A stretch of DNA of 64,000 nt, taken from the NCBI GenBank assembly GCA_903851035.1, contig CAINND010000037.1, positions 62,001 to 126,000 of the forward strand, in the 5' to 3' direction. This document shows, piece after piece, positions 54,653 to 63,384 of this stretch. The position numbers and the translations under genes were made by a program. Position 1 is the stretch's first letter. Each line of letters starts with the position of its first letter. This DNA comes from an uncultured Acidobacteriota bacterium (GTDB lineage Bacteria > Acidobacteriota > Terriglobia > Terriglobales > Acidobacteriaceae). The notes under the pieces are model-generated. The model was given only the letters and a program-made list of their open reading frames with translations, was not told where the DNA came from and did not search any database.

Positions 54653-56053
54653 TTATTGCTCATTTCTCCATCGCAAGAGGGAAATCATGGAAGGTGCAAT
54701 AGTCTGGTTGGCAAAAGGGCTGTTCCCTGATGCTTGCACTGGGCTATTTACGCGCGACGAGTCAGGCTCAATGCATTGATATGCAGCACTTGCAGCACGC
54801 GCGCTCCGGGTGCGCACAAATGTGTTCATGTAAGATTCCGCGATCTTGCCCCATACCATTTCGCGAGAGTGGAGATAGGCGCGTTTACGCATGGCCTGGC
54901 AGGCCGCCGGGTTGTCAAGAAGCTGGATCGCAGCTGCGGCGATGGCGCGCGAATCCTCGAACGGCACAAGAACTCCACGCTTACCAGCCAATAACTCCGT
55001 CGCGTGCCAATACGGCGTTGAGATAATCGCCTTGCCCGCACCCAGGGCATAGGCAAGCGTTCCAGATACGGCCTGCGCCTCGTGGGGATATGGGGTTATG
55101 TATATATCTGCGGCGCCGACATAATTAGCCATTTCCTTCGGGCTCACAAACCGGTTGTGGAAGACCACATTGCCCTCCACGCCAAGCTTAGCCGCCAAGG
55201 TCTGTAGATGAATTCGGTACTGGTCGCCTTCGCGTTGCCGGACATGCGGATGGATCGCGCCCACGATAAGGTACACAACCTTCGGATGGCTGGCGACAAT
55301 CTGCGGAAGGGCCTCAATCACGCGCTCAATCCCCTTGTTCGGAGAGAGAAGCCCCAATGTAAGCAGTACCGTCTTCCCATCTGTTCCAGTAGCGCTCTTG
55401 TACCAATCAGGATTTACGAATGGGAGATCAGGAACTCCGTGCGGGATAAGATCAATTTTCTCCTCCGAAACACCAAACACTTCTTGCAACACCCGTGAGG
55501 AATGGCTGCTCATGACAATCAAGCGATCCGACAGCGCGGTGATCTCTTCCATCACAATTCTCTGATCGGCATCTGGCTCGCGAAGGACCGTATGCAGCGT
55601 GGTTACGACGGGCATTGTAAGATGCCGTAATAAGCGCAAGATGTGGCCGCCGGATGCCCCGCCATAGATCCCATACTCATGCTGAAGAGAGACAACGGCG
55701 ACGCTGCTGGAGTTGAGAAACGCGGCTGCGCCCTCGTAAGATCTAGCATCCTGCTCCTCCAGTTCGAACCTAACGCGCGATGAGTAATCGTAATGAGCCC
55801 CGGGATCATTAACCGCGACAACCATCAGTCGAGCTTTAGCGTATTCCTGGCATACTGCATCGCAGAGGTCTGTGGTGAATGTGGCAATACCACACTGTCG
55901 CGGTAAGTAGTTTCCAATCACCGCGATCCAGCTGGGAGGCAACGCGCCGGCTTTCAGACGCAGTGACGACGTAAATATGTCTTGAATCGTCAACGCACGG
56001 CTCTCCTGCCGCGCCAACGCCCCGCATTGCAGTGCACTCTCCCGCGATGCCAT
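54653..56053 (-). CDS. GT4-family glycosyltransferase
   Basis: A 466-residue cytoplasmic enzyme of the GT-B fold. IAVIGNYLPRQCGIATFTTDL is the N-terminal donor-domain loop, VVSLQHEYGIYGGASGGHIL and VVTTLHTVLREPD the acceptor part, and TLGLLSPNKGIERVIEALPQ, PYPHEAQAVSGTLAYALGAG and WHATELLAGKRGVLVPFEDS the nucleotide-sugar site with the family E-x7-E region. Relatives lengthen glucan or mannan chains. The first 40 residues are an extension before the domain, so a later start is possible. It is a single gene between the PKD-OmpA and CsbD genes on the same strand. Confidence 0.9.
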   Translation of the reverse strand: MASRESALQCGALARQESRALTIQDIFTSSLRLKAGALPPSWIAVIGNYLPRQCGIATFTTDLCDAVCQEYAKARLMVVAVNDPGAHYDYSSRVRFELEEQDARSYEGAAAFLNSSSVAVVSLQHEYGIYGGASGGHILRLLRHLTMPVVTTLHTVLREPDADQRIVMEEITALSDRLIVMSSHSSRVLQEVFGVSEEKIDLIPHGVPDLPFVNPDWYKSATGTDGKTVLLTLGLLSPNKGIERVIEALPQIVASHPKVVYLIVGAIHPHVRQREGDQYRIHLQTLAAKLGVEGNVVFHNRFVSPKEMANYVGAADIYITPYPHEAQAVSGTLAYALGAGKAIISTPYWHATELLAGKRGVLVPFEDSRAIAAAAIQLLDNPAACQAMRKRAYLHSREMVWGKIAESYMNTFVRTRSARAASAAYQCIEPDSSRVNSPVQASGNSPFANQTIAPSMISLLRWRNEQ

Positions 56054-56158
56054 CTTTCGCTCCCAAATGTGAAGTCAGCAGACAAGCCAACGAATGCCTT
56101 GGCTGCCGACCTCCTGCGCTTGCTCACCTGACTTCAATAAACAAGCTGATCTTGTAAG

Positions 56159-56347
56159 TTACTTCTTCGCCTTGTTGATGGCTTCTTCCGCAACGCCCAC
56201 CTGGTGCTGCAGCTTACCCACGTTCTTCTCGACGTTTCCCTTTGCTTCCAAGCAGCAGTCGCCGGTGACTTTTCCGGCCACCTCTTTGATTGCACCCTTT
56301 ACTTCGTGGCCGGCTCCCTGGATCTTGTTTTCCGTGCTGGATTTCAT
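56159..56347 (-). CDS. CsbD-family stress protein
   Basis: A 62-residue hydrophilic helical protein of the CsbD family, abundant under general stress in many bacteria, function unknown. ENKIQGAGHEVKGAIKEVAG, KVTGDCCLEAKGNVEKNVGK and LQHQVG form the usual repeated K-G-x-x-K-E pattern. The pair of cysteines (DCC) is unusual for the family. CTAAGGAGCTCT before the start is a strong binding site. It stands alone between the glycosyltransferase and the metallothionein-like gene. Confidence 0.92.
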   Translation of the reverse strand: MKSSTENKIQGAGHEVKGAIKEVAGKVTGDCCLEAKGNVEKNVGKLQHQVGVAEEAINKAKK

Positions 56348-56660
56348 AGAGCTCCTTAGACCTCACAAACCCTGATATTGCGGTTTTGAGGGCTGTCTGT
56401 TTATAGCTTCCAGAGCATGCCGAAGTCTGAGCGAGATTGACCACCGCCACATTCGTGCGAATCTCAGCCGGAGGTATTGCCTGAAAATATCTGTGGCCTG
56501 AGCAAGACGGTACAGCCCGCTCAACCTGTCGATGCAATGCTCCTCGTAACGTGTGCAGGAGGATGGCATGGTGACATGCATATCCTGTCTTGCGTGGTCT
56601 GCAGTTTCCCTGCGAAACCACTTCTCTTAAACGAGGCACGCGCCATCACAAGGAGAACCT
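56348..56660. other. Intergenic between CsbD and the Cys-rich peptide gene
   Basis: 313 bases of divergent promoter space with no gene seen. An AAGGAGAACCT site at 56650-56660 belongs to the Cys-rich peptide. Confidence 0.4.
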
Positions 56661-56819
56661 ATGAACGCAACTTCGAAGTGCGCCCACCCTGCTTGTAGCT
56701 GTGCACCCGCCGCCGACAAGAAACATTGCAGTGATGCCTGCGCGGATACCAAGAATGCGGCTAAAACAACCTGCGAGTGCAAGCATCCGGTCTGCCAACA
56801 CAGTGCGATCAAGGCATAG
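56661..56819 (+). CDS. Metallothionein-like Cys/His-rich peptide (52 residues)
   Basis: A 52-residue peptide with eight cysteines (7, 12, 14, 23, 27, 38, 40, 45) and four histidines (9, 22, 42, 47), no hydrophobic core and many Lys and Ala. KCAHPACSC and CECKHPVCQH form an inner pseudo-repeat, and HCSDACAD lies between, which is the C-x-C/C-x-x-x-C layout of bacterial metallothioneins such as SmtA/BmtA. It would bind zinc, copper or cadmium in the cytoplasm. AAGGAGAACCT stands directly before the ATG, so expression looks efficient. It is too short for common gene finders. Confidence 0.8.
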   Translation: MNATSKCAHPACSCAPAADKKHCSDACADTKNAAKTTCECKHPVCQHSAIKA

Positions 56820-57009
56820 AGAAAACGCGCTCTGCCTCATCCGCTAACGTCACTCCAGCGCGGAGCCCATATGCCAACGGCAGGTGGCCGCCGTACAAGG
56901 TCTGCACAGACGCGCATTGGCTGATCTCGATGCCGCGGCGAACTAACGCGGATGAGGACTCTGTTCCACAGAAACAGCAAGTCGCTCCCCAGAGCCCAGC
57001 AGGTAGCGG

Positions 57010-57207
57010 GTGAGGATGGTGTCATACATGTCAAACACACGCGGTCCACAAACATATGTGGATGCGAAGGCGTCCGTTCAAATGGAACTGGACAGAATTG
57101 TCGATGGATTCGGCAAGTCGCTCCGTAAAGGCAATAAGGCTGCCGGAATCCTCCAGATGAAGGCCGGCCCACGGCTGGTATCCCCTCAGAGCGCGATACG
57201 ACGGTAA
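57010..57207 (+). CDS. Possible small hypothetical protein
   Basis: A 65-codon frame with GTG at 57010 and ATG codons at 57016 and 57028. The peptide is basic and partly helical (AKASVQMELDRIVDGFGKSL, then RKGNKAAGILQMKAGPR). GGTGAGG precedes the 57016 start closely. No family recognised. It lies in the 485-base gap 56820-57304, in which I see no other gene. Confidence 0.3.
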   Translation: MRMVSYMSNTRGPQTYVDAKASVQMELDRIVDGFGKSLRKGNKAAGILQMKAGPRLVSPQSAIRR

Positions 57208-57304
57208 ATCTGCACGATCTCCAGAGATGCTCCCACGCTGTAAATCATTTAAGCAGCTTCCGGATATAGGCAGCCTCGGCTGTTCATATCCGGAAGGCTG
57301 CGGT

Positions 57305-58906
57305 TCATGCTTTGATGTCATGCAGGGCGGTAAACGCCTTGTACAGGACACGCGGGTCATACACGCCCTTGTAGACCGGCGGCGGCTCCAGGTTTAATCC
57401 CAGCAACGCATAGACCGCGGTTTGTGCCGAACGGATGGAGTATTCCACGGTGAAGACCACGTCATCCGGAATCTCACAGAATTGACCGGTAAAGGCCAGC
57501 CGCTTCGTTCCAGGCGGCACAACCAGTGGGCGATCACCCATCTCTCGCCGCAGGAACTGGCTGGTGGTGAACGGTAACATGCACGGAATGCAGATGGCCG
57601 CATTCATAATCTGCGCAGCCTCTGCTTCAATGTGCAACTGTCCGAGAATCTCCGTCAGGATTTCGCGCCCGGAGCAGGCCGACATTGGCTTCTTCACGAA
57701 GTCGCCCGGCTTGTCGACGAAGAGGCCGTATCCCCAGAAGACGTTGACGTCCTCCGGCTGCCCGATGAAGTGCGGCTGATGCGGCAACACGATGGAGGTG
57801 AGCCAACTGGAGTCGGCGAAGGTGATCAAGCCGCCTTCTCCAGGTACGTTACCGGTAAAGTCGCGCACCAGGCGGAAAAATGTCGGATCATGCAGCGTCG
57901 CGGTGAAGGACATCCACTTTGACTCCTCGACGTGATCGTCGAAGACCGTTGGACGCCCGAACTCCGGACGGCCAGCGGCAATCTTCTCCCATAGGGTCCA
58001 TGCGCCGCCATCGGCTTTGTCCCGCTGCACGGGTGCGGATTCCATGGAGCCGAGGCTCGAAGACTCCGTCATGGAGCCCAGCGTCGCGATCACGAGATCC
58101 TTATCGCCAACCGCAATCTCGCCGGAGATTCCGCTGCGGATATACGCAATGCGCTCCACTGCTTTGCTATCGGCATCCTCACGAAAAATAAGATCGGTGA
58201 CGCAGGTGTTCAGTTCAAACTTGACTCCATGCTCCTCAATCCACTTCTGCAGCGGGCGGACCATCGAATCATATTGGTTATAGACGGTGCGCATGATGCC
58301 CCGGAGATGGCTGAAGCCGCCAACCATGTGGGTAAAACGCACCAGGTAGCGTTTGAATTCAACTGCGCTGTGCCAGGGCTGAAAGGCAAAGGTCGTGCAC
58401 CACATCAGCCAGAAGTTCGTCTCAAAGAACGAGGGCTCGAACTCGTCGGCAATGGTATGCCGGCCCAGCATGGATTCCGGCTCGGCGGCCAGGCGCTCCA
58501 AATTGAGGATATGCTTTTCGCTCAGGCCAAACTCCGGACCGTCAATTCGCTTGCCCCGGCGGACGAGTCGGGAGTGCGAGTTGGTCTTTATGATCTCGTT
58601 CCACTCGAAGATCTCCTGAGTAACCGTTTTGCTTCCATCCAGCGTGGGAATGGAGGAAAAGAGGCCGTAGGTGCAGAGGTACTTGCTCTCCACCATTCGA
58701 CCGCCGCGCATGACGTACCCGGACGTGGGCGAGCCGACGCCATCCAGGCTGCCACCCAGGCGGTCAAGTTGCTCGAGGATGGTGATGTTCTGGCCGCGCA
58801 TGCCTCCATCGCGGATGAGAAAAGCGGCGGCGGCCAGCGAGGCGATGCCGCCTCCGATCAGATAAACATGTGGGTCGTTATTGCGGAAAGACGGTCGGTT
58901 TTCCAT
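57305..58906 (-). CDS. ohyA: Oleate hydratase
   Basis: A 533-residue FAD enzyme that adds water to the cis-9 double bond of oleic and related acids to give 10-hydroxy acids. VYLIGGGIASLAAAAFLIRD (Gly18-20) and LEQLDRLGGSLDGVGSPTSG bind FAD; RGGRMVESKYLCTYGLFSSI, FNLWCTTFAFQPWHSAVEF-like LMWCTTFAFQPWHSAVEFKR and FTGQFCEIPDDVVFTVEYSI are oleate hydratase signatures. Full length for the short branch of the family. It detoxifies unsaturated fatty acids or changes their fate, fitting a lipid-stress region. Start at 58906 follows GGAAGGGACTAA. Confidence 0.95.
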   Translation of the reverse strand: MENRPSFRNNDPHVYLIGGGIASLAAAAFLIRDGGMRGQNITILEQLDRLGGSLDGVGSPTSGYVMRGGRMVESKYLCTYGLFSSIPTLDGSKTVTQEIFEWNEIIKTNSHSRLVRRGKRIDGPEFGLSEKHILNLERLAAEPESMLGRHTIADEFEPSFFETNFWLMWCTTFAFQPWHSAVEFKRYLVRFTHMVGGFSHLRGIMRTVYNQYDSMVRPLQKWIEEHGVKFELNTCVTDLIFREDADSKAVERIAYIRSGISGEIAVGDKDLVIATLGSMTESSSLGSMESAPVQRDKADGGAWTLWEKIAAGRPEFGRPTVFDDHVEESKWMSFTATLHDPTFFRLVRDFTGNVPGEGGLITFADSSWLTSIVLPHQPHFIGQPEDVNVFWGYGLFVDKPGDFVKKPMSACSGREILTEILGQLHIEAEAAQIMNAAICIPCMLPFTTSQFLRREMGDRPLVVPPGTKRLAFTGQFCEIPDDVVFTVEYSIRSAQTAVYALLGLNLEPPPVYKGVYDPRVLYKAFTALHDIKA

Positions 58907-58952
58907 TTAGTCCCTTCCAATTACTGCGTTGCTGATGCTCGATGTACCCGGC

Positions 58953-59858
58953 TCAGGCGACGAGAATGATCTTTCCCAGTCCACCTTTTTCAGCCTCTGG
59001 ATCAGCGTAGTGGATGTCGGAGAGTTTGAATGTTCTGCGGACGGGTATCGTGAATCGGCCAGCGGCGACTTCCTGCGCAAGCCGTTCCAGTCTCGCGGAG
59101 TCCGGCTGCGCCCAGACTTCTTCCACGCGGACGTCGCGGCCATTCGCTGCTTCCGGCCTGCCCAGCACGGTCGCCAGTACTCCATTCTTCTTGATGTGCG
59201 GAATGAGAGCGACAATCACCTCATGCCCAACTGTGTCGGCAACGGCGTCGAGCTCCTTCAGGGCGGCAACCTCTGCCGCGTCGTCCAGGGCCACAATACG
59301 GTCGGCTCCCAGACTCTCCGCGTCTTTCCTCTGCGAGGCGCGAACGCCGGCAATCACATGCACGCCATGCTGGCGCGCCACATGTACCGCGGCTCTTCCA
59401 ACTCCGCCCACGGCGCCGGTAATCAATATGGTTTCTCCCGACCTCGGCCGGACACCTATTTCGATGAGCTGAGCTCCGGTGAGAACCACCAAGGGCAGTG
59501 CCGCGGCCTGCTCATAGCTCATGCCCGCGGGCATCAGCGCCAGTTCCTCTGGACTGCAAATCACATAGTCGGCATAGGCGCGATTCACCAGACCGAGCAC
59601 AGGGTCGCCAATCTTGTGCCTCGAAATCCCTTCGCCGACTTCCACCACATCGCCGGCGAGATCGCGTCCAAGGATTGCCGGAAACTCCAAGGGCATAAAG
59701 CTCTTCAAATCACCGCGGCGCAGCTTCCAGTCAATCGGGTTAATGCTGGTTGCTACCATTTTGACCAGGATCTCCCCTACGCCTGGCCGAAGCTCCGGAA
59801 CGCTTCCGTAATGAAGCTGATGGACATCACCGTACCCAAGTACCTGCACTGCCTTCAT
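58953..59858 (-). CDS. NADP-dependent oxidoreductase, quinone-oxidoreductase-like MDR family
   Basis: A 301-residue medium-chain dehydrogenase/reductase without zinc-binding cysteines. MKAVQVLGYGDVHQLHYGSV, INPIDWKLRRGDLKSFMPLE, LGRDLAGDVVEVGEG and LILTGAVGGVGRAAVHVARQ-like ILITGAVGGVGRAAVHVARQ (NADPH loop) are the family blocks; it ends GGLGKIILVA. It reduces quinones or reactive carbonyls. The frame opens 35 codons further upstream, but ATG 59858 with GGGAGAG before it gives the normal N-terminus. It follows the SpoIIAA-like gene on the same strand and precedes oleate hydratase by 46 bases, so co-transcription is likely. Confidence 0.92.
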   Translation of the reverse strand: MKAVQVLGYGDVHQLHYGSVPELRPGVGEILVKMVATSINPIDWKLRRGDLKSFMPLEFPAILGRDLAGDVVEVGEGISRHKIGDPVLGLVNRAYADYVICSPEELALMPAGMSYEQAAALPLVVLTGAQLIEIGVRPRSGETILITGAVGGVGRAAVHVARQHGVHVIAGVRASQRKDAESLGADRIVALDDAAEVAALKELDAVADTVGHEVIVALIPHIKKNGVLATVLGRPEAANGRDVRVEEVWAQPDSARLERLAQEVAAGRFTIPVRRTFKLSDIHYADPEAEKGGLGKIILVA

Positions 59859-59994
59859 CTCGGACTCTCCCGGGGAGCTTCCATCCCCACTCTTGCTTGC
59901 GATCGATGATTCCGCGCACCCTGAGACAGCCCGCGCCGCGCTGCGTGCTTCGCGCTTTCGCATACGGCCACCTCATGCGTCCAAGGCCAGGTAC

Positions 59995-60450
59995 TTACAC
60001 GTCCATGTATTCAGGCTGGTAACCCTTCCAGATTCCTGTGGCCGGCGAGATGATATGGATGGGCCATTCCTCCGCGTATTTTGCGGTCCGCGCCCACTGC
60101 CAGGCGCGCTCCATCTCAGAGGCCTCGAAGTAGCGAGTCTCCGACTCCAGGATCGCGCCGCCGGAGGTCAGCAGCGCCGCAAAGGCATTCCACCCATGCG
60201 CGCCAACGATGGCCATGCGGGCGATGTGATCGGTGTGCTTCTGCAAAAAGCGCAGGTCCTCCCAACGGGCCTTCCATTCCGCGCCGCTCATCGCCGTCAT
60301 GTCCATCAGGATGCCGATGGGACGCTTCTTGTGGTTTTCGATGAATATCTCAAGCTGCGGCTCAATTTCATGCAGATCTTCGTTAGTCAATTTGCCCGCC
60401 ACGCGAAAGCCGATCGCAGCTCCGCCGGATTCATTCATACGCTCAATCAT
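59995..60450 (-). CDS. SpoIIAA-like STAS-domain protein
   Basis: A 151-residue soluble protein of the SpoIIAA-like family. IGFRVAGKLTNEDLHEIEPQ opens it, followed by LEIFIENHKKRPIGILMDMT and FLQKHTDHIARMAIVGAHGW, the conserved blocks of this STAS-like fold. Such proteins are single, constitutive and of unknown role, perhaps binding lipids or a partner. AAAGAGGTGAATCC precedes the start. It leads the MDR and oleate hydratase genes on the same strand. Confidence 0.88.
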   Translation of the reverse strand: MIERMNESGGAAIGFRVAGKLTNEDLHEIEPQLEIFIENHKKRPIGILMDMTAMSGAEWKARWEDLRFLQKHTDHIARMAIVGAHGWNAFAALLTSGGAILESETRYFEASEMERAWQWARTAKYAEEWPIHIISPATGIWKGYQPEYMDV

Positions 60451-60706
60451 GGATTCACCTCTTTGCTCGCGACCATCTTGGCGAGATAGCGATCAGTATC
60501 CGTCCGCGGGCGGAGTAAATCCGTGCAGTTTTGCTCATAAACCCCGCGAGAGGTATGGACAATTAATCGCCAGGTGGATCAACGCACATAGGATTAGCCA
60601 CCCGGAATGCTATGGCACGTGCACCTATACACCAGATTCAATTGTGCGGCACGGTGTTCTGGAACCCGGCGGCCCTTTCTTGCAGAAACACAAAACCAAG
60701 GCCATG

Positions 60707-60943
60707 CTAATCACTAACGTGGAAGAGGCACTGCGCTCTTGAGATACGCTGCTTAATCGTCTCCCACGCAGCAAGAGCTGCCTTGTCCGCCATCGCCATT
60801 GCAGTTGATATCAGGCCAAGGCACTCACTATCCGGATCCTGAAATTCTCGATTTTCGACCCCGCTTCCAGCCAGCAGTATCGATAACGGTGTCTGTGTTC
60901 CAACAGCGAGCAGCGCCCAGTCTAGAGAGGACTGATATTCCAT
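60707..60943 (-). CDS. Possible small hypothetical protein
   Basis: A 78-codon frame, MEYQSSLDWALLAVGTQTPL and further IKQRISRAQCLFHV, helical, no binding site upstream, no family recognised. A plus-strand frame over the same bases is equally unsupported. Listed only because the gap 60451-61188 otherwise holds nothing I can identify. Confidence 0.25.
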   Translation of the reverse strand: MEYQSSLDWALLAVGTQTPLSILLAGSGVENREFQDPDSECLGLISTAMAMADKAALAAWETIKQRISRAQCLFHVSD

Positions 60944-61188
60944 GACTTTCGCAGGACCGCAGATGGGAGCCTCAGAAGGGCAGGGGCAGCAGAGAGTGTA
61001 ATTATGAAGATTGGAGGCTGGTATACCCGGTCAGTATTTGAGCGCTATGCGTGTGTCTCCCAGAGCGACAGTGCCGATGCTATGCAGAAACTACAGGTCA
61101 TCCATACATACGTTCATAGTACGGGGGGAGGAAGCAGACACTACCAAATCACCTAAATCTGCAAGTCACTGAGAATACAAAACTTTAG

Positions 61189-61260
61189 TGGTGCCGAGAG
61201 GGGGAATCAAATCACTTAAGTCTATTTAATATCTATAAGATACAGATTCTACTATGTAGT
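61189..61260 (+). repeat. tRNA-3'-end-like direct repeat, copy C (possible att remnant)
   Basis: Third copy in the same orientation: minus strand of 61219-61189 gives TTAAGTGATTTGATTCCCCC then TCTCGGCACCA. The inverted repeat TAATATCT / AGATTCTA (61227-61251) is imperfect, with six of eight pairs kept. Similarity to A and B stops soon after, so this is the shortest copy. Confidence 0.6.
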
Positions 61261-61334
61261 CATTCCGCTCGCGCTTGAGGCTACTTTCTTTTAGGCTCTC
61301 GTCTAAATGACAAACAGAGTGTGGCTGCCATGAG

Positions 61335-62183
61335 TCACTGCCGAAAAATATGGTGGCGAATGTCAGGCCAAAATTCCTTCACCACGTTGGAGATTCCATC
61401 AATGCTGATTTGGGTCACCCACCTCTGACCTACCTTGGTCCATGTGCGCTCGCCCCGGGGATAATAGAGGCAGCCAACGCCCGCTCCGGCACCGTTGCCG
61501 ACAATCTCCGAAAAATTTATGGAGCTGCCGCCTGAGTCCGTTCGAGTGACGGCGAGCCGGTCCAGTGCGTACACAGTCCGTCTCAATACTCCTCCATGAA
61601 AGCGTGTGTAATAGCGTGGATCCTCATGGGTCACCGTAGGCATGATGAATTCGGTGAAGTAGTTGCCGACAGCCTGATCGGCAAACGAATGCCACAGGTA
61701 GCGGGAGTAGCCGAGACCGCCCTGGTGAAATTCAGGCGTGGAATTTCCTGCCTGCCCGATTCCGGCCATGAATCCCGCATACACCAGAGAGGAATAATCG
61801 AAGCTGTCCTGGGTGGCGAGAACCAATTTGCTCTTAGAGCTGAGCGGAGGCAGTTGAACGTCCGCACTGACGGCACGATAGTTTGGAATCACCCACAGAA
61901 TACGCTTGGACTGATCGCCCTCGGCGCTAGCCGGCAGTGGCGCATTGGGCAGCGGATGCGATTGGTCATCCCCGGGCAAGGATTTGAAGGCCGGGCGCTG
62001 GGCTGGCGGCATGTCGGCGGATTGCTCTTCAAGTTGTAAGACGGGCTGTGCGGTCAACGCGTTCGCCTCCATGCTCTGTGCGAATATCACGGTTGATGCG
62101 AAGAGTATGAGGAAAAACAGGGCTACAAGTCTGCGCAATGGCAGAAATCCGGCGGCGGAATTTATGTTCAGTATGTTCCACAT
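61335..62183 (-). CDS. Predicted outer-membrane protein of unknown function
   Basis: A 282-residue exported protein. The signal peptide is LRRLVALFFLILFASTVIFAQ; the mature N-terminal part is Pro/Ser-rich, then RILWVIPNYRAVSADVQLPP and GLGYSRYLWHSFADQAVGNY, FIMPTVTHEDPRYYTRFHGG and GNGAGAGVGCLYYPRGERTW follow. This pattern recurs in acidobacterial outer-membrane proteins without assigned function. It is soluble-beta in character. The start is at 62183; the universal stress protein gene ends 19 bases upstream on the same strand, so the two are likely co-transcribed. Confidence 0.75.
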   Translation of the reverse strand: MWNILNINSAAGFLPLRRLVALFFLILFASTVIFAQSMEANALTAQPVLQLEEQSADMPPAQRPAFKSLPGDDQSHPLPNAPLPASAEGDQSKRILWVIPNYRAVSADVQLPPLSSKSKLVLATQDSFDYSSLVYAGFMAGIGQAGNSTPEFHQGGLGYSRYLWHSFADQAVGNYFTEFIMPTVTHEDPRYYTRFHGGVLRRTVYALDRLAVTRTDSGGSSINFSEIVGNGAGAGVGCLYYPRGERTWTKVGQRWVTQISIDGISNVVKEFWPDIRHHIFRQ

Positions 62184-62202
62184 GGTCGTTTGCAGACTTT
62201 CT

Positions 62203-63162
62203 TTAGTGATTTCTCAATGTTAGGACGGGACATTGGACCGCGCATACCACCTCGTAAGCACTCGACCAAGGAAGGTGTGAGGCCGTTTCAACGTGCGTTT
62301 TGTGGTTCAATCCAAGGATGATCACCCCGGCGTGCAGAAAAGTTGCCGCCCGAATAATCCCCTCGGCAGGCTCTCCAAATTCAACCATGTAGGCCGGCTC
62401 TTGGTTCAATGCCGCCTGCTGTGGAATCAGCCGAGCCAGCTTTTCAATCGTTGTGGCTTTCAAGCGGTCACGTAGTTTGATGACTTCCAGTGCCTGGACC
62501 CAGTGATCCCCCGGATCCGGGACGTCGGAAAGTACATGGAGTAAGGCAAGCCTTCTCCTAAGCTGGTTGGCGAGTGAGATTGCTCGCGGAAGCGCTTCCA
62601 GGGATGCAGGCCCGAAATCCGTTGCAAAGAGTACGGGCCGCTCGGTTGCCGCTGACTCGGTGTGCCATTCTGCGGTCATTCGAGGACCAACGGTTAAAAC
62701 AGGGCATGAAGAATTACGAAATACCTGCTCGGCAACCGAGCCGATAAAGAGACGCCCCAATCCTCTGCGGCCGTGGGTACCAACGACGATCAAATCAATG
62801 TTCTCGCGCCGCGCTACGCTTTCGAGTTCCTCATAGACGCATCTCGTGCTGACAATGCACGAGGCATTGACACCTTGCAGCAACCGGTTGAGCGAGAGAT
62901 ATTCTTCCAGCCGCGCCGTATCACGCCAGGCCGCCTCCGTGGCCGCAGCCATTGCACCTGCGCCGCTCAATCTAATCCCCAGCGACGAGACGATATTGAA
63001 GACGTGCAGCTTTGCGCCATAGTGGCGGGCGATGGAAACGGCCTCGGCGATGGCGCGGTCAGAGGCTGGTGAGAAGTCGGTTGCGGCCATAACCGAGCTG
63101 ATGTGTAAACTCTCCCTCTGCGCGGAATTTTGAGGGAGCCCAGTCATTGTGCTCACTTCCAT
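62203..63162 (-). CDS. Universal stress protein with tandem Usp domains
   Basis: A 319-residue cytoplasmic protein of two Usp domains. Domain 1 (about 20-160) has VMAATDFSPASDRAIAEAVS and the ATP loop VVGTHGRRGLGRLFIGSVAE with SCPVLTV; domain 2 (about 170-319) starts VLFATDFGPASLEALPRAIS and ends CAVQCPVLTLRNH, but its loop reads ILGLNHKTHVETASHLPWSS, so the G-x2-G-x9-G nucleotide site is lost there. One binding and one degenerate domain is a common Usp plan. It is a general stress-response protein. Start at 63162, with an alternative Met6. Confidence 0.92.
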   Translation of the reverse strand: MEVSTMTGLPQNSAQRESLHISSVMAATDFSPASDRAIAEAVSIARHYGAKLHVFNIVSSLGIRLSGAGAMAAATEAAWRDTARLEEYLSLNRLLQGVNASCIVSTRCVYEELESVARRENIDLIVVGTHGRRGLGRLFIGSVAEQVFRNSSCPVLTVGPRMTAEWHTESAATERPVLFATDFGPASLEALPRAISLANQLRRRLALLHVLSDVPDPGDHWVQALEVIKLRDRLKATTIEKLARLIPQQAALNQEPAYMVEFGEPAEGIIRAATFLHAGVIILGLNHKTHVETASHLPWSSAYEVVCAVQCPVLTLRNH

Positions 63163-63384
63163 CTCCTGTCTTTACCAATCTCGATAAGCTTTATAGGCCC
63201 TGCTTTGCCGCGCCGGTTCCACGGACATTGCAGAAGCAGCTTCATTGCATCCGCTGTCTTCTGCGCCTCGTGAACTCATGCATGCAGTGGCTGCCGAGCC
63301 GCTCGGGACTACGCTCAGCGAACGGCAGCCACCACACTGCCAGGAGACAGCCGACAGCGGCCGTCCCTGGCGCACTCCGTCGCA

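Noticed and set aside
60542-60742. Plus-strand frame ending VEEALRS past the SpoIIAA-like gene
   Set aside because: It is the tail of a longer shadow frame that starts inside the antisense of the SpoIIAA-like gene; no start with a binding site in the part that is not antisense.
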